This document shows positions 1 to 5,827 of a DNA stretch of 7,130 nucleotides, piece after piece (position 1 is the first letter of the stretch; each line of letters starts with the position of its first letter). The notes under the pieces were generated by a model, which ran no database searches, was not told the DNA's origin, and worked only from the letters and a program-made list of their open reading frames with translations. The translations under genes were made by a program, and so were the position numbers. The DNA is taken from the NCBI GenBank assembly GCA_017431755.1, contig JAFRKM010000086.1, forward strand, positions 1 through 7,130, given 5' to 3'. The DNA comes from Clostridia bacterium. Its GTDB lineage: Bacteria > Bacillota > Clostridia > Oscillospirales > Acutalibacteraceae.

Positions 1-80
1 ACTTTATATTTCGAATACGGCGCGTATGCGCTTTTTCGCGATTCAAGAGCATGCGTAATTAACAATTTTATATCTTCCAA
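1..80 (-). CDS. cdd: Cytidine deaminase, N-terminal fragment (gene runs off the left edge)
   Basis: Read leftwards from a TTG at 80-78, the frame is open to base 3 (26 codons, then the first two bases of what is probably a Val codon). Residues 18-26 read AYAPYSKYK. This closely matches the N-terminal signature of small tetrameric cytidine deaminases (AYAPYSKF followed by VGAA), and it is preceded by the expected amphipathic first helix. The enzyme deaminates cytidine and deoxycytidine to uridine and deoxyuridine in the cytoplasm for pyrimidine salvage. The family is about 130 residues long, so the zinc-binding HAE/CAE and PCxxC motifs lie outside the window and cannot be checked. The TTG start is supported by GGAGGG at 88-93, seven bases upstream; no in-frame ATG exists near it. 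The gene is transcribed away from the 282-593 gene. The family call rests on one short but characteristic motif. Confidence 0.8.
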   Translation of the reverse strand, partial: MEDIKLLITHALESRKSAYAPYSKYK

Positions 81-87
81 TATGTAT

Positions 88-93
88 CCCTCC
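88..93 (-). promoter_or_regulatory. Shine-Dalgarno site that fixes the TTG start of cdd
   Basis: On the minus strand this reads GGAGGG, complementary to the 16S rRNA 3' end, with a 7-base spacer (87-81) to the TTG at 80-78. This near-ideal spacing is the main reason for choosing TTG as the initiation codon. Confidence 0.75.
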
Positions 94-114
94 GAAAACA
101 GGTTACGACAATAC

Positions 115-143
115 AGTATAATATTAATTTAAAAAAAATTCAA
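115..143 (-). promoter_or_regulatory. Putative sigma-A promoter for cdd
   Basis: Minus-strand TTGAAT (143-138) is followed by a 17-base spacer and TATACT (120-115), giving matches of 4/6 and 5/6 to the -35 and -10 consensus. Transcription would start near 108, leaving a leader of about 28 bases that carries the GGAGGG site. The surroundings are AT-rich, so chance matches are common. Position and spacing are nevertheless right. Confidence 0.5.
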
Positions 144-200
144 AACTTTATTAGAAAAAAAGTAATTTAAACAATAAATTTATTTTTTAGCCTTTAGTTG

Positions 201-245
201 TATAATATTTTACTATATGATTTTTTTACTATAATATAGTATAAT
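201..245 (+). promoter_or_regulatory. Promoter region of the 282-3998 operon (several possible -10 boxes)
   Basis: Exact TATAAT hexamers lie at 201-206, 230-235 and 240-245 on the plus strand, with a fourth at 253-258. The last is probably too close to the ribosome site at 267 to give a usable leader. None has a convincing TTGACA-like partner at 17 bases; the closest are TTTTAC (208-213), 16 bases before the 230 box, and TTTAGT (193-198), 17 bases before a TATGAT (216-221). A promoter must exist here because the neighbour is divergent, but the exact box cannot be chosen by eye. Confidence 0.35.
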
Positions 246-258
246 AAATTAGTATAAT
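208..258. repeat. Short direct and inverted repeats upstream of the 282-593 gene
   Basis: TTTTACTATA occurs at 208-217 and again at 224-233 (16-base period). AGTATAAT occurs at 238-245 and 251-258 (13-base period). ACTATA (228-233) and TATAGT (235-240) form a perfect 6-bp inverted repeat around a single A. The repeats overlap the candidate -10 boxes, so they could be an operator or duplicated promoter elements. Low sequence complexity is the competing explanation. Confidence 0.4.
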
Positions 259-266
259 TAATTTTT

Positions 267-272
267 AGGAGG
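267..272 (+). promoter_or_regulatory. Shine-Dalgarno site that fixes the TTG start at 282
   Basis: A perfect AGGAGG is followed by nine bases and then TTG at 282-284. The reading frame after this TTG begins with a textbook signal-peptide n-region, which supports initiation here at a non-ATG codon. Confidence 0.8.
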
Positions 273-281
273 TAAAAAATC

Positions 282-593
282 TTGAACAAAAAATTTAAAA
301 AATTTGTTTCTTTATCTGTGGCATGTTTAATATGGTTGTTTGCGGTCCCATACACACAAGCAAACGCAAGCATAATTAGTAACATAAAAAATGCTTTTAC
401 TTCTTCAAAAGAATCAGATGATCAAACTGAAGGTGGTTTTAATTTTATTAAATCAAACGAATCATCAAATGATTTTTTTTATGACGGGTCACTCTTGCTT
501 TACGGCGGAATTGCTTTCATAAGCATATCTATAATCGGCATAATTATAACTTTAAAACCAAAAAAGAAGAAAAAAAAGAAACGTAAAATATAG
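282..593 (+). CDS. Small exported, membrane-anchored protein with lysine-rich C-terminal tail, function unknown
   Basis: The 103-residue product is not recognised as a member of a named family. Residues 1-8 are basic (Lys at 3, 4, 6, 7). Residues 9-23 are hydrophobic, and A27-N-A29 is a good signal peptidase I site, so residues 1-29 look like a cleavable signal peptide. Residues 30-70 are polar and rich in Ser, Asn and acidic residues, with no cysteine. Residues 70-91 form one strong transmembrane helix. The last 12 residues are almost all Lys/Arg, a positive-inside stop-transfer tail. The inferred topology is type I: a roughly 40-residue external segment, one helix and a short cytoplasmic tail. 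There is no LPXTG motif, and Cys15 does not fit a lipobox. Translation starts at TTG behind a perfect AGGAGG. The gene leads the operon, 42 bp before yfmF, so it may be co-expressed with the M16 pair. It could be a substrate or partner of that pair, but this is speculation. Confidence 0.72.
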   Translation: MNKKFKKFVSLSVACLIWLFAVPYTQANASIISNIKNAFTSSKESDDQTEGGFNFIKSNESSNDFFYDGSLLLYGGIAFISISIIGIIITLKPKKKKKKKRKI

Positions 594-635
594 TATCCAG
601 AAAGCCAAAAAGATAAATTCACGGAGGAATTATTC

Positions 636-1913
636 ATGCCAAATATAACCCGTACAGAAATCTTCCCAGGTGTTAATTTTAGCTACATTCCGGAAAAAAA
701 ATTTAAAAATATAGCAATATCATTTTCTATGTTTACACCACTAAACAAAAATTGCGCTTCTAAAAACGCAGTTATTCCAAGTCTGCTTACGCATAATTGC
801 AAAAAACACCCTTCCATAAAGCTTTTAAACCAAAAATTAGAAGAGCTTTACGGCACAAGTATTACACCAAGTGTAAGCAAAATTGGTGACTTTCAAGCAC
901 TTACTATCACAGCGTTTAGCGCTGATGATCGCTTTTTGCCATATAAAAGCGAAAACATAAATAATCTTTCCGATTTACTTTGCGATTTGATATTTAACAC
1001 TAATTTTAACGACAAAGGCATATTTTTTGATGAAGATATTGAGCGCGAAAAAACACAAATTATTGAGGAAATAAAATCCGAAAGAAACGATAAAAAAAAT
1101 TATGCACGCATCAAATGCGAAGAAACTATGTGTAAAAACGAAAAATATGGCATTAATTGTTTAGGCACCATAGAAGATGCAAAAAGACTTAATTCTAAAA
1201 TTGTTTTTGAAGCATGGAAAAGCTTGCTAGAAAGCGCTAGTATAGAAATAGTAATGATAGGAAATCAAGAAAATAAATTCGTTATAGACGAATTTAAAAA
1301 GAGATTTCAAAACATAAAAAGAAACAAAATTTCTTCATTTAAAACAAAAGTTATCAAAAAAGCTGATGAAATAACCCAAAAGCAAGAACACATGGATGTT
1401 ACTCAGTGCAAATTAGTAATGGGATTTAGATCTGAAATTGCAAAACCAAATGAAAAAGTTCCGGCCGTAAAAGTTATGAATGCTCTTTTGGGTGGTACAC
1501 CTCAATCAAAACTCTTTTTAAACGTAAGAGAAAAGCTCAGTTTATGTTATTACTGCAATTCAAGATACAACGCCAGTAAAGGAATCATTCTAATTGAAAG
1601 TGGCGTAGAACAACAAAATATAGAAAAAGCAAAAAAAGAAATACTAGAACAAATTAAGGACATCCAGTTGGGAAATTTTTCCGATTCACAATTTGAAGAA
1701 ACAAAACTTTATTTAAAACAAAGCATGAAAAAAATCCAAGACAATATAGAAGTACTGGGCAACTGGTACTTACTGCAAACATTTGATGACATCAAAAAAA
1801 GCCCCGAAGAATCCATAAAAGAAATAGAAAATGTTTCCAGGGAAGATGTAATAAATGCAGCATTAAAAATTTCGCTTGATACTATTTATATTCTATCGGG
1901 CAGTAAGGAGTAA
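636..1913 (+). CDS. yfmF: M16 peptidase-like protein YfmF, zinc-site-less partner (EF-P 5-aminopentanol modification-associated)
   Basis: The 425-residue product has the M16B (insulinase/processing peptidase) two-domain layout. At the position of the zinc motif (residues about 50-60) it reads LLTHNCKKHPS, with no HxxEH, so it should be catalytically inactive. The N-domain still has the helix with EREKTQIIEEIKSER (136-150). The C-domain has VREKLSLCYY followed by a glycine-containing strand, the Arg/Tyr signature retained in non-catalytic M16 subunits. These features match the Bacillus YmfF family (database label YfmF), which is linked genetically to 5-aminopentanol modification of elongation factor P and pairs with an active M16 subunit. 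GGAGG at 623-627 lies 8 bases before the ATG. yfmH follows after 2 bases, so an equimolar heterodimer is likely. No EF-P modification genes such as ymfI, ynbB or gsaB lie in the window, so the link to EF-P rests on homology. Confidence 0.88.
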   Translation: MPNITRTEIFPGVNFSYIPEKKFKNIAISFSMFTPLNKNCASKNAVIPSLLTHNCKKHPSIKLLNQKLEELYGTSITPSVSKIGDFQALTITAFSADDRFLPYKSENINNLSDLLCDLIFNTNFNDKGIFFDEDIEREKTQIIEEIKSERNDKKNYARIKCEETMCKNEKYGINCLGTIEDAKRLNSKIVFEAWKSLLESASIEIVMIGNQENKFVIDEFKKRFQNIKRNKISSFKTKVIKKADEITQKQEHMDVTQCKLVMGFRSEIAKPNEKVPAVKVMNALLGGTPQSKLFLNVREKLSLCYYCNSRYNASKGIILIESGVEQQNIEKAKKEILEQIKDIQLGNFSDSQFEETKLYLKQSMKKIQDNIEVLGNWYLLQTFDDIKKSPEESIKEIENVSREDVINAALKISLDTIYILSGSKE

Positions 1914-1915
1914 TT

Positions 1916-3205
1916 ATGAATCCTAAAAAAATAACCAGCGAAATTCTAAAAGAAAACTATTTTAATATGAAGCACCCATCAGGACTTGATATTTACGTTT
2001 ATCCTAAAAAAGAATACAATTCAAAATACGCTATAATAGGCAGCAATTTTGGTTCTATAAATAATAAATTTAAACTAAAAAGTGAAACTTCATATACTAA
2101 CATACCCGACGGTACAGCTCACTATTTAGAACACAAATTATTCGAAACCAAAAAAGGAGATGCTTTTGAACTTTTTGCCAAAACAGGAGCAAGCGCAAAT
2201 GCATACACCTCATTTGAAAAAACAGCTTATTTATTCTCTTGCGCGGATAATTTCGACAAATCTTTGGAAATTTTGTTGAATTTTGTTCAATCGCCATATT
2301 TTACCGAACAAGGAGTTTTAAAAGAAAGAGGAATAATCTCTCAAGAAATTAAAATGTACAATGACAGCCCAGACTGGAAAGTTTTAATAAATTTACTAGG
2401 AGCACTTTATAAAAATCATCCCGTAAATATTGATATTGCAGGATCGGTAGAATCAATTTCTAAAATAACACCAGAAACGCTTTATCAGTGCTATAACGCT
2501 TTTTACAGTCTAAACAATATGTGTTTATGCATTGTTGGAAATGTGGACTATATGAAAGTATTTGAAATGGTAGATAAAAATCTTAAATTTTCTCCCGAAG
2601 TTGAAATTGAACGCTTTTTCCCCGATGAACCATATGAAATCGCAAAAAAAGAAATTACCGAAAGACTGGATGTGGAAACATCGGTGTTTAATATTGGATT
2701 TAAGGAAAATATTTCAAAAGGACAAAGAGTATCCATAAAGGACCTCGTTTATAACGATCTAATAATTAACGCCATATCGTCAAAATCTTCCGACATGTAC
2801 TACGACTTAATAAAAACACAGTCAATAAACGAGCTTTCTTTTTCAAATGAATATCTAGAAGGTCCAGGTTACGCATCCGTTATTTTTTCCGGGGAATCAC
2901 AAAAACCAGAAAAAGCCTGTGAAATAATTAAAAAACATATAGAAAAAGCACACCAAAACGGAATTGACAAAAAAACATTCGAAAGAGCTAAAAAATATGT
3001 ATACGGGCAAAGCCTGGCGGTGTTTAACAGTGTATCATCAATAGCAAATTTACAACTGGATTTTGCTTTGTCAGGAAAAGAAATATTTAAATATCTTGAA
3101 ACTTTAAAAAACGCCGATTATAACGAACTAAATACTCAATTAAATAAAAAACTGGACATAAATAACTCGGCATTATCGGTTGTAAGGCCAAAAAATGAAC
3201 AATAA
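1916..3205 (+). CDS. yfmH: M16 family zinc metallopeptidase YfmH (EF-P 5-aminopentanol modification-associated)
   Basis: The 429-residue product is the catalytically competent partner of YfmF. Residues 67-77 read TAHYLEHKLFE, which contains the inverted zinc motif HxxEH (H69, E72, H73). E72 would be the catalytic base. E144, in ISQEIKMYND, is 71 residues past H73, where the third zinc ligand belongs. GASANAYTSFEKTAY (91-105) is the conserved strand next to the active site. The C-domain (from about residue 230) has the usual SS-x-x-Y and Gly-rich elements of the non-catalytic half. The length is typical of the family. AAGGAG at 1905-1910 lies inside the last codons of yfmF, 5 bases before the ATG, which suggests coupled translation. 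The stop overlaps the lgt start by 11 bp. The natural substrate is unknown; in Bacillus the pair is tied to EF-P modification. The protein has no signal peptide and should be cytoplasmic. Confidence 0.92.
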   Translation: MNPKKITSEILKENYFNMKHPSGLDIYVYPKKEYNSKYAIIGSNFGSINNKFKLKSETSYTNIPDGTAHYLEHKLFETKKGDAFELFAKTGASANAYTSFEKTAYLFSCADNFDKSLEILLNFVQSPYFTEQGVLKERGIISQEIKMYNDSPDWKVLINLLGALYKNHPVNIDIAGSVESISKITPETLYQCYNAFYSLNNMCLCIVGNVDYMKVFEMVDKNLKFSPEVEIERFFPDEPYEIAKKEITERLDVETSVFNIGFKENISKGQRVSIKDLVYNDLIINAISSKSSDMYYDLIKTQSINELSFSNEYLEGPGYASVIFSGESQKPEKACEIIKKHIEKAHQNGIDKKTFERAKKYVYGQSLAVFNSVSSIANLQLDFALSGKEIFKYLETLKNADYNELNTQLNKKLDINNSALSVVRPKNEQ

Positions 3206-3998
3206 TATTACCTATCATGTTTCTTTTCCAAAGTTAAATATAAAAATCTCTTTAGACCCTATCTTAGCTCAAATTGGGGATATAACAATTCACTGGTATG
3301 GCGTAATAATAGCCGTGGGGTTTGTTTTAGCATATATTTATATAGTTTCACAAAGAAAAAAATACAACTTAAAAATTGATGAAATTTCTGATTTTACGTT
3401 TATATCTTCTGTTTTAGCAATAATTTTTGCAAGAATCTATTATGTGGTATTTTATCCGGGAGATTTTTACATTAAAAACCCACAGGAAATAATCAAAATC
3501 TCAAACGGTGGAATTGCAATATATGGCGCTGCAATAGGCGGCTTTTTAGGCATTTTAATATTTTGCAAAATAAAAAAAAGAAAGCTTCTCCCTATTTTAG
3601 ATATCACATGCATTGGACTTACAATTGGTCAATTAATTGGAAGGTGGGGAAATTTTGTAAATCAAGAAGCATTCGGCACAATTACAAATCTCCCTTGGGG
3701 TATGGCAAGTGAAAACACAAATTTTCAAACTGTTCATCCCTGCTTTTTATATGAATCAATAGGATGTTTTATTTGCTTTTTAATTTTACATTTTCTATCA
3801 AATAAAAAATTAAAAAGTGGGACTATCTTTTTTACATATCTTTTAATTTATGGAACATTGCGAATAATAATAGAAAGTTTTAGAACGGATAGTTTAATGA
3901 TTCCAAACACCCCAATTAAAGTTTCTTCTCTTTTTAGTGCAATAATAATATTAATTTCTACAACTTTTTTAATAATAAAAAACAAAAAAACCACTTAA
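3195..3998 (+). CDS. lgt: Phosphatidylglycerol-prolipoprotein diacylglyceryl transferase
   Basis: Lgt transfers diacylglycerol from phosphatidylglycerol to the lipobox cysteine of prolipoproteins, the first step of lipoprotein maturation in the cytoplasmic membrane. The 267-residue product is of normal length and very hydrophobic, with about seven membrane segments. Family motifs are present in order: IHWYG (32-36, Tyr35 matching E. coli Tyr26), GGIAIYGAAIGG (105-116), the signature GRWGNFVNQEAFG (149-161, with R150, N153 and E158 matching E. coli R143, N146 and E151), HPCFLYES (181-188), and R223/E227 matching E. coli R239/E243. Tyr110 sits where E. coli has His103, as is usual in Firmicutes. 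The ATG lies within the last 11 bases of yfmH. TAAGG at 3183-3187, seven bases upstream, is a moderate ribosome site, so translational coupling is likely. The stop codon is inside the stem of the terminator. No lipoprotein gene is evident in this window. Confidence 0.97.
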   Translation: MNNNITYHVSFPKLNIKISLDPILAQIGDITIHWYGVIIAVGFVLAYIYIVSQRKKYNLKIDEISDFTFISSVLAIIFARIYYVVFYPGDFYIKNPQEIIKISNGGIAIYGAAIGGFLGILIFCKIKKRKLLPILDITCIGLTIGQLIGRWGNFVNQEAFGTITNLPWGMASENTNFQTVHPCFLYESIGCFICFLILHFLSNKKLKSGTIFFTYLLIYGTLRIIIESFRTDSLMIPNTPIKVSSLFSAIIILISTTFLIIKNKKTT

Positions 3999-4017
3999 TT
4001 TAATAAGTGGTTTTTTT
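3984..4017. terminator. Bidirectional intrinsic terminator shared by lgt and the DUF975 gene
   Basis: The 5' arm 3984-3997 (seven A then CCACTTA) pairs perfectly with 4004-4017 (TAAGTGG then seven T), around the 6-base loop ATTTAA. The core is a 7-bp CCACTTA/TAAGTGG stem. Read from the left it ends in a U-run; read from the right the A-run gives a U-run as well, so it can stop both convergent transcripts. The lgt TAA (3996-3998) lies in the end of the stem and the loop. The DUF975 stop is at 4038-4036, about 19 bases before the hairpin on its strand. Confidence 0.9.
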
Positions 4018-4035
4018 AAGTTTATTTATTCTTTT

Positions 4036-4842
4036 TTAATTTGCGTCAGCTGGTTTAACCGGTTCGGCTGGCACAGTTGGTACTGATGCTTCACCTTGCT
4101 CTTCTTTTAATTTTAAGTAGAAATTTGCTTGTGTAGCTTGAATGTATGGCAATACATAAATAGAAGCAATACCAAATGTAATAACTACTAACAAAGCCCA
4201 CCAGAAAAATGACAAACCAAGAACAAATAATTCAAATTTATGACCTTTCATCATTTCCTTACTTTTTGTAATTGCATCCAAAGGACTAATATCTGGATTT
4301 TCTGCTATAATAAATTCTGCCATGCTGTAAGCAAATGCTTTAACTATTCCCGGAATAATGAAAAGAAGGGACCAAAGGACTATAAAAATATTCTCTAAAA
4401 TAGTAAGCAAACCAGCTTTTACCCAGCAATTTTCAAATCCATAACTAATCATAGAATATTCTGGTTTTCTTCCGTTTGCAGCTTCAAGATATGCATAAGA
4501 CCGTGAAACATTAAGCGGCCCCACAATAAACATCTTTATAAGTGACATTACGAAACCAACACTGATAGCAATACTAATCACTTGTAAAATGAAAGGAAAC
4601 ATGTTCGATATTATTCTGGCTTGAATATCGGGATCCACTGTCTTACTAAGAGAATATATACCAGTATCTACAACTTCCTTTGAATTTAGTGGCAAAAGCA
4701 ACAGCGTAACAATTCCACTAATTCTAGAAAAAACATATTCGATTACTATCGGAGCCAAAAGACTAATTACCAAAAAGACTAATAAAGAACCTCCTCTTAT
4801 TTGTTCTTTCGCCATTTTTTTCAATTCTCTTCGTGCTAACAT
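4036..4842 (-). CDS. DUF975 family integral membrane protein
   Basis: The 268-residue product is polytopic. Hydrophobic segments lie at about residues 18-37, 42-52, 81-107, 143-169 and 203-231. The diagnostic DUF975 block is clear: IIPGIVKAFAYSMAEFI (162-178), ENPDISPLDAITKSKEMMKGHK (181-202, Ser194 and MMKGH being typical), FFWW (212-215) and PY at 232-233, followed by the AxFYLKLKEE stretch. The molecular function of this family, common in Firmicutes, is not known to me. The last 20 residues form a hydrophilic tail rich in Pro, Ala, Val and Glu that is probably cytoplasmic and disordered. The ATG is preceded by AGAGGGGGG at 4852-4860, about 9 bases away, an unusually G-rich ribosome site. 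The gene is monocistronic by layout: it has its own consensus promoter and ends at the shared terminator. Confidence 0.9.
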   Translation of the reverse strand: MLARRELKKMAKEQIRGGSLLVFLVISLLAPIVIEYVFSRISGIVTLLLLPLNSKEVVDTGIYSLSKTVDPDIQARIISNMFPFILQVISIAISVGFVMSLIKMFIVGPLNVSRSYAYLEAANGRKPEYSMISYGFENCWVKAGLLTILENIFIVLWSLLFIIPGIVKAFAYSMAEFIIAENPDISPLDAITKSKEMMKGHKFELFVLGLSFFWWALLVVITFGIASIYVLPYIQATQANFYLKLKEEQGEASVPTVPAEPVKPADAN

Positions 4843-4878
4843 ATTTATTTTCCCCCCTCTCTAATTTATGATAAAGCG

Positions 4879-4907
4879 ATTATATTATACCCTACATATT
4901 TTGTCAA
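4879..4907 (-). promoter_or_regulatory. Consensus sigma-A promoter of the DUF975 gene
   Basis: On the minus strand, TTGACA (4907-4902) is followed by exactly 17 bases and TATAAT (4884-4879), matching both consensus hexamers fully. A second TATAAT overlaps by one base just upstream (4889-4884). Initiation near 4872 would give a leader of about 30 bases containing the G-rich ribosome site. This is the best promoter in the window and predicts strong expression unless it is repressed. Confidence 0.85.
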
Positions 4908-4917
4908 TACATATTTT
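4893..4917 (-). repeat. 10-bp direct repeat straddling the -35 box of the DUF975 promoter
   Basis: Minus-strand AAAATATGTA occurs at 4917-4908 and again at 4902-4893, identical and 15 bases apart. The five bases between them, plus the first base of the second copy, are the -35 hexamer. Such an arrangement could be an operator half-site pair. In a spacer this AT-rich, a chance repeat is also possible. Confidence 0.45.
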
Positions 4918-4999
4918 ATAAAAAATTATATATAATTTGAAACTCTAATTTGATTTTTTAGTTTAAATAGTAAAATTTCTACTAATCATGCAATATTTT

Positions 5000-5722
5000 T
5001 TAATAAAAAGATTTGTGAAACATACCCAAATTATTATCAAATTTCACATTATTATATCCATAAATATTATCTATACCATGGCACTTGCAAAATTTATCAT
5101 ACGCAACATAAACTTCCACCATAAGTTTTTCACTGTCTTTGGTTCCCTCGCGCACAGAAAAACGCGGCACAAAGAAATCTTTGTCTAAATAAATTGTTTT
5201 AAAAAACAAAGTTCCTGGCTTCTCAATAATATTTAAATTTTTTTCATCACATTTTATATTTAATTCTCTATATAAATTTTCAAGATTTATAGTAAAACCA
5301 TTTTCATCTTTTTCCCAATTTTGAAAATTAAAAAAATAATTTAACACTTTAATACAGTTTAAATTATCAACATTTTCTATTTTGTCATTATACCAAAAAC
5401 CAACACCAATTCTATTTAAACTATCTGTGTTTTCAGAAAATTCAAACTTATTTTTAGCACATTCTAAACTAACTACAGCCTGTTCATTAGTAATTTTATT
5501 TATGTAAACACAGTATTCATCAGTTAATTTATTATGACAAGGCTGACCATTTATCTTACCGCATTCACACTCAACTTCATGACCTTTTGGGATTCCGACA
5601 ATCCCCAAAAAACTGTTAAACTCAAAATTTTCATTAGACTTAATGCCATGCACAGCCACAAAAGCTACTCCAAAAAATAATAATAAAACTACACCAAATT
5701 TCAAGAAAAAATATTTTCTCAT
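5000..5722 (-). CDS. Cysteine-containing, N-terminally anchored extracytoplasmic protein, function unknown
   Basis: I do not recognise this 240-residue protein. Residues 2-8 contain Arg/Lys, and 9-25 form a single hydrophobic helix with no AxA cleavage site and no lipobox cysteine. It is therefore probably a signal anchor, with the remaining roughly 210 residues outside the cytoplasm. That domain holds nine cysteines (52, 54, 62, 71, 88, 123, 158, 212, 214). They include a C-E-C near its start and C-K-C-H near its end, which suggests either metal binding or disulfides. It is rich in Asn, Lys, Phe and Tyr, and no catalytic motif is visible. The codon before the ATG is an in-frame stop, so the start cannot be further upstream. 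The nearest ribosome-site match, AGAGG, is 12 bases away, so translation may be inefficient. It lies 105 bp after rsmA with its own possible promoter. No terminator is visible between it and the DUF975 gene, so readthrough into that gene is possible. Confidence 0.75.
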   Translation of the reverse strand: MRKYFFLKFGVVLLLFFGVAFVAVHGIKSNENFEFNSFLGIVGIPKGHEVECECGKINGQPCHNKLTDEYCVYINKITNEQAVVSLECAKNKFEFSENTDSLNRIGVGFWYNDKIENVDNLNCIKVLNYFFNFQNWEKDENGFTINLENLYRELNIKCDEKNLNIIEKPGTLFFKTIYLDKDFFVPRFSVREGTKDSEKLMVEVYVAYDKFCKCHGIDNIYGYNNVKFDNNLGMFHKSFY

Positions 5723-5767
5723 CTAAAAACGTAACCTCTTCTCTTATAAAAATTCTAACTAAAAGTA

Positions 5768-5796
5768 ATTTTACCACCATCAAAAACCGATTACAA
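5768..5796 (-). promoter_or_regulatory. Putative extended -10 promoter for the 5000-5722 gene
   Basis: Minus-strand TTGTAA (5796-5791), a 17-base spacer and TAAAAT (5773-5768) match the sigma-A consensus at 4/6 and 5/6. The -10 box is preceded by TGG, an extended -10 (TGn) element. Initiation near 5761 would give a leader of about 39 bases. This suggests the gene need not depend on rsmA transcription. Confidence 0.45.
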
Positions 5797-5827
5797 CAGG
5801 ATTTTACATAATTCTACACTTTTCTTT

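Noticed and set aside
173..184. Palindrome AATAAATTTATT followed by a T-run in the divergent spacer
   Set aside because: It is pure A/T with no G/C clamp, and no gene ends nearby, so terminator function is unsupported.
309..329. Lipobox at Cys15 of the 282-593 protein
   Set aside because: The residues before the Cys are S-V-A, without Leu/Val/Ile at -3, and the hydrophobic stretch continues past it. The A27-N-A29 signal peptidase I site fits better.
194..385. Minus-strand 63-codon open frame across the divergent spacer
   Set aside because: It overlaps the start of the well-supported 282-593 gene and the promoter region, has no ribosome site of note, and its composition (Ile, Tyr, Asn, Lys) is what AT-rich noncoding DNA gives.
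2097..2297. Minus-strand open frame inside yfmH
   Set aside because: It lies fully within a strongly supported gene whose zinc motif is encoded there, and it has no recognisable features of its own.
2548..2736. Second minus-strand open frame inside yfmH
   Set aside because: It is antisense to conserved M16 sequence, short, and has no plausible ribosome site or motif.
4923..4938. Perfect 16-bp palindrome AAATTATATATAATTT downstream of the 5000-5722 gene as a terminator
   Set aside because: It contains only A and T, so the hairpin would be weak, and such palindromes are expected by chance in this spacer. It is not a convincing terminator or operator.
4988..5188. Plus-strand 66-codon open frame at the 3' end of the 5000-5722 gene
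   Set aside because: It is antisense to the longer anchored-protein gene, with no Shine-Dalgarno site and no domain features.
5785..5808. Weak stem AAAATC/GGTTTT followed by T-run after rsmA
   Set aside because: It has only six pairs including a G-T wobble, with an 11-base loop, and it overlaps the -35 box of the proposed promoter. Too weak to call a terminator.
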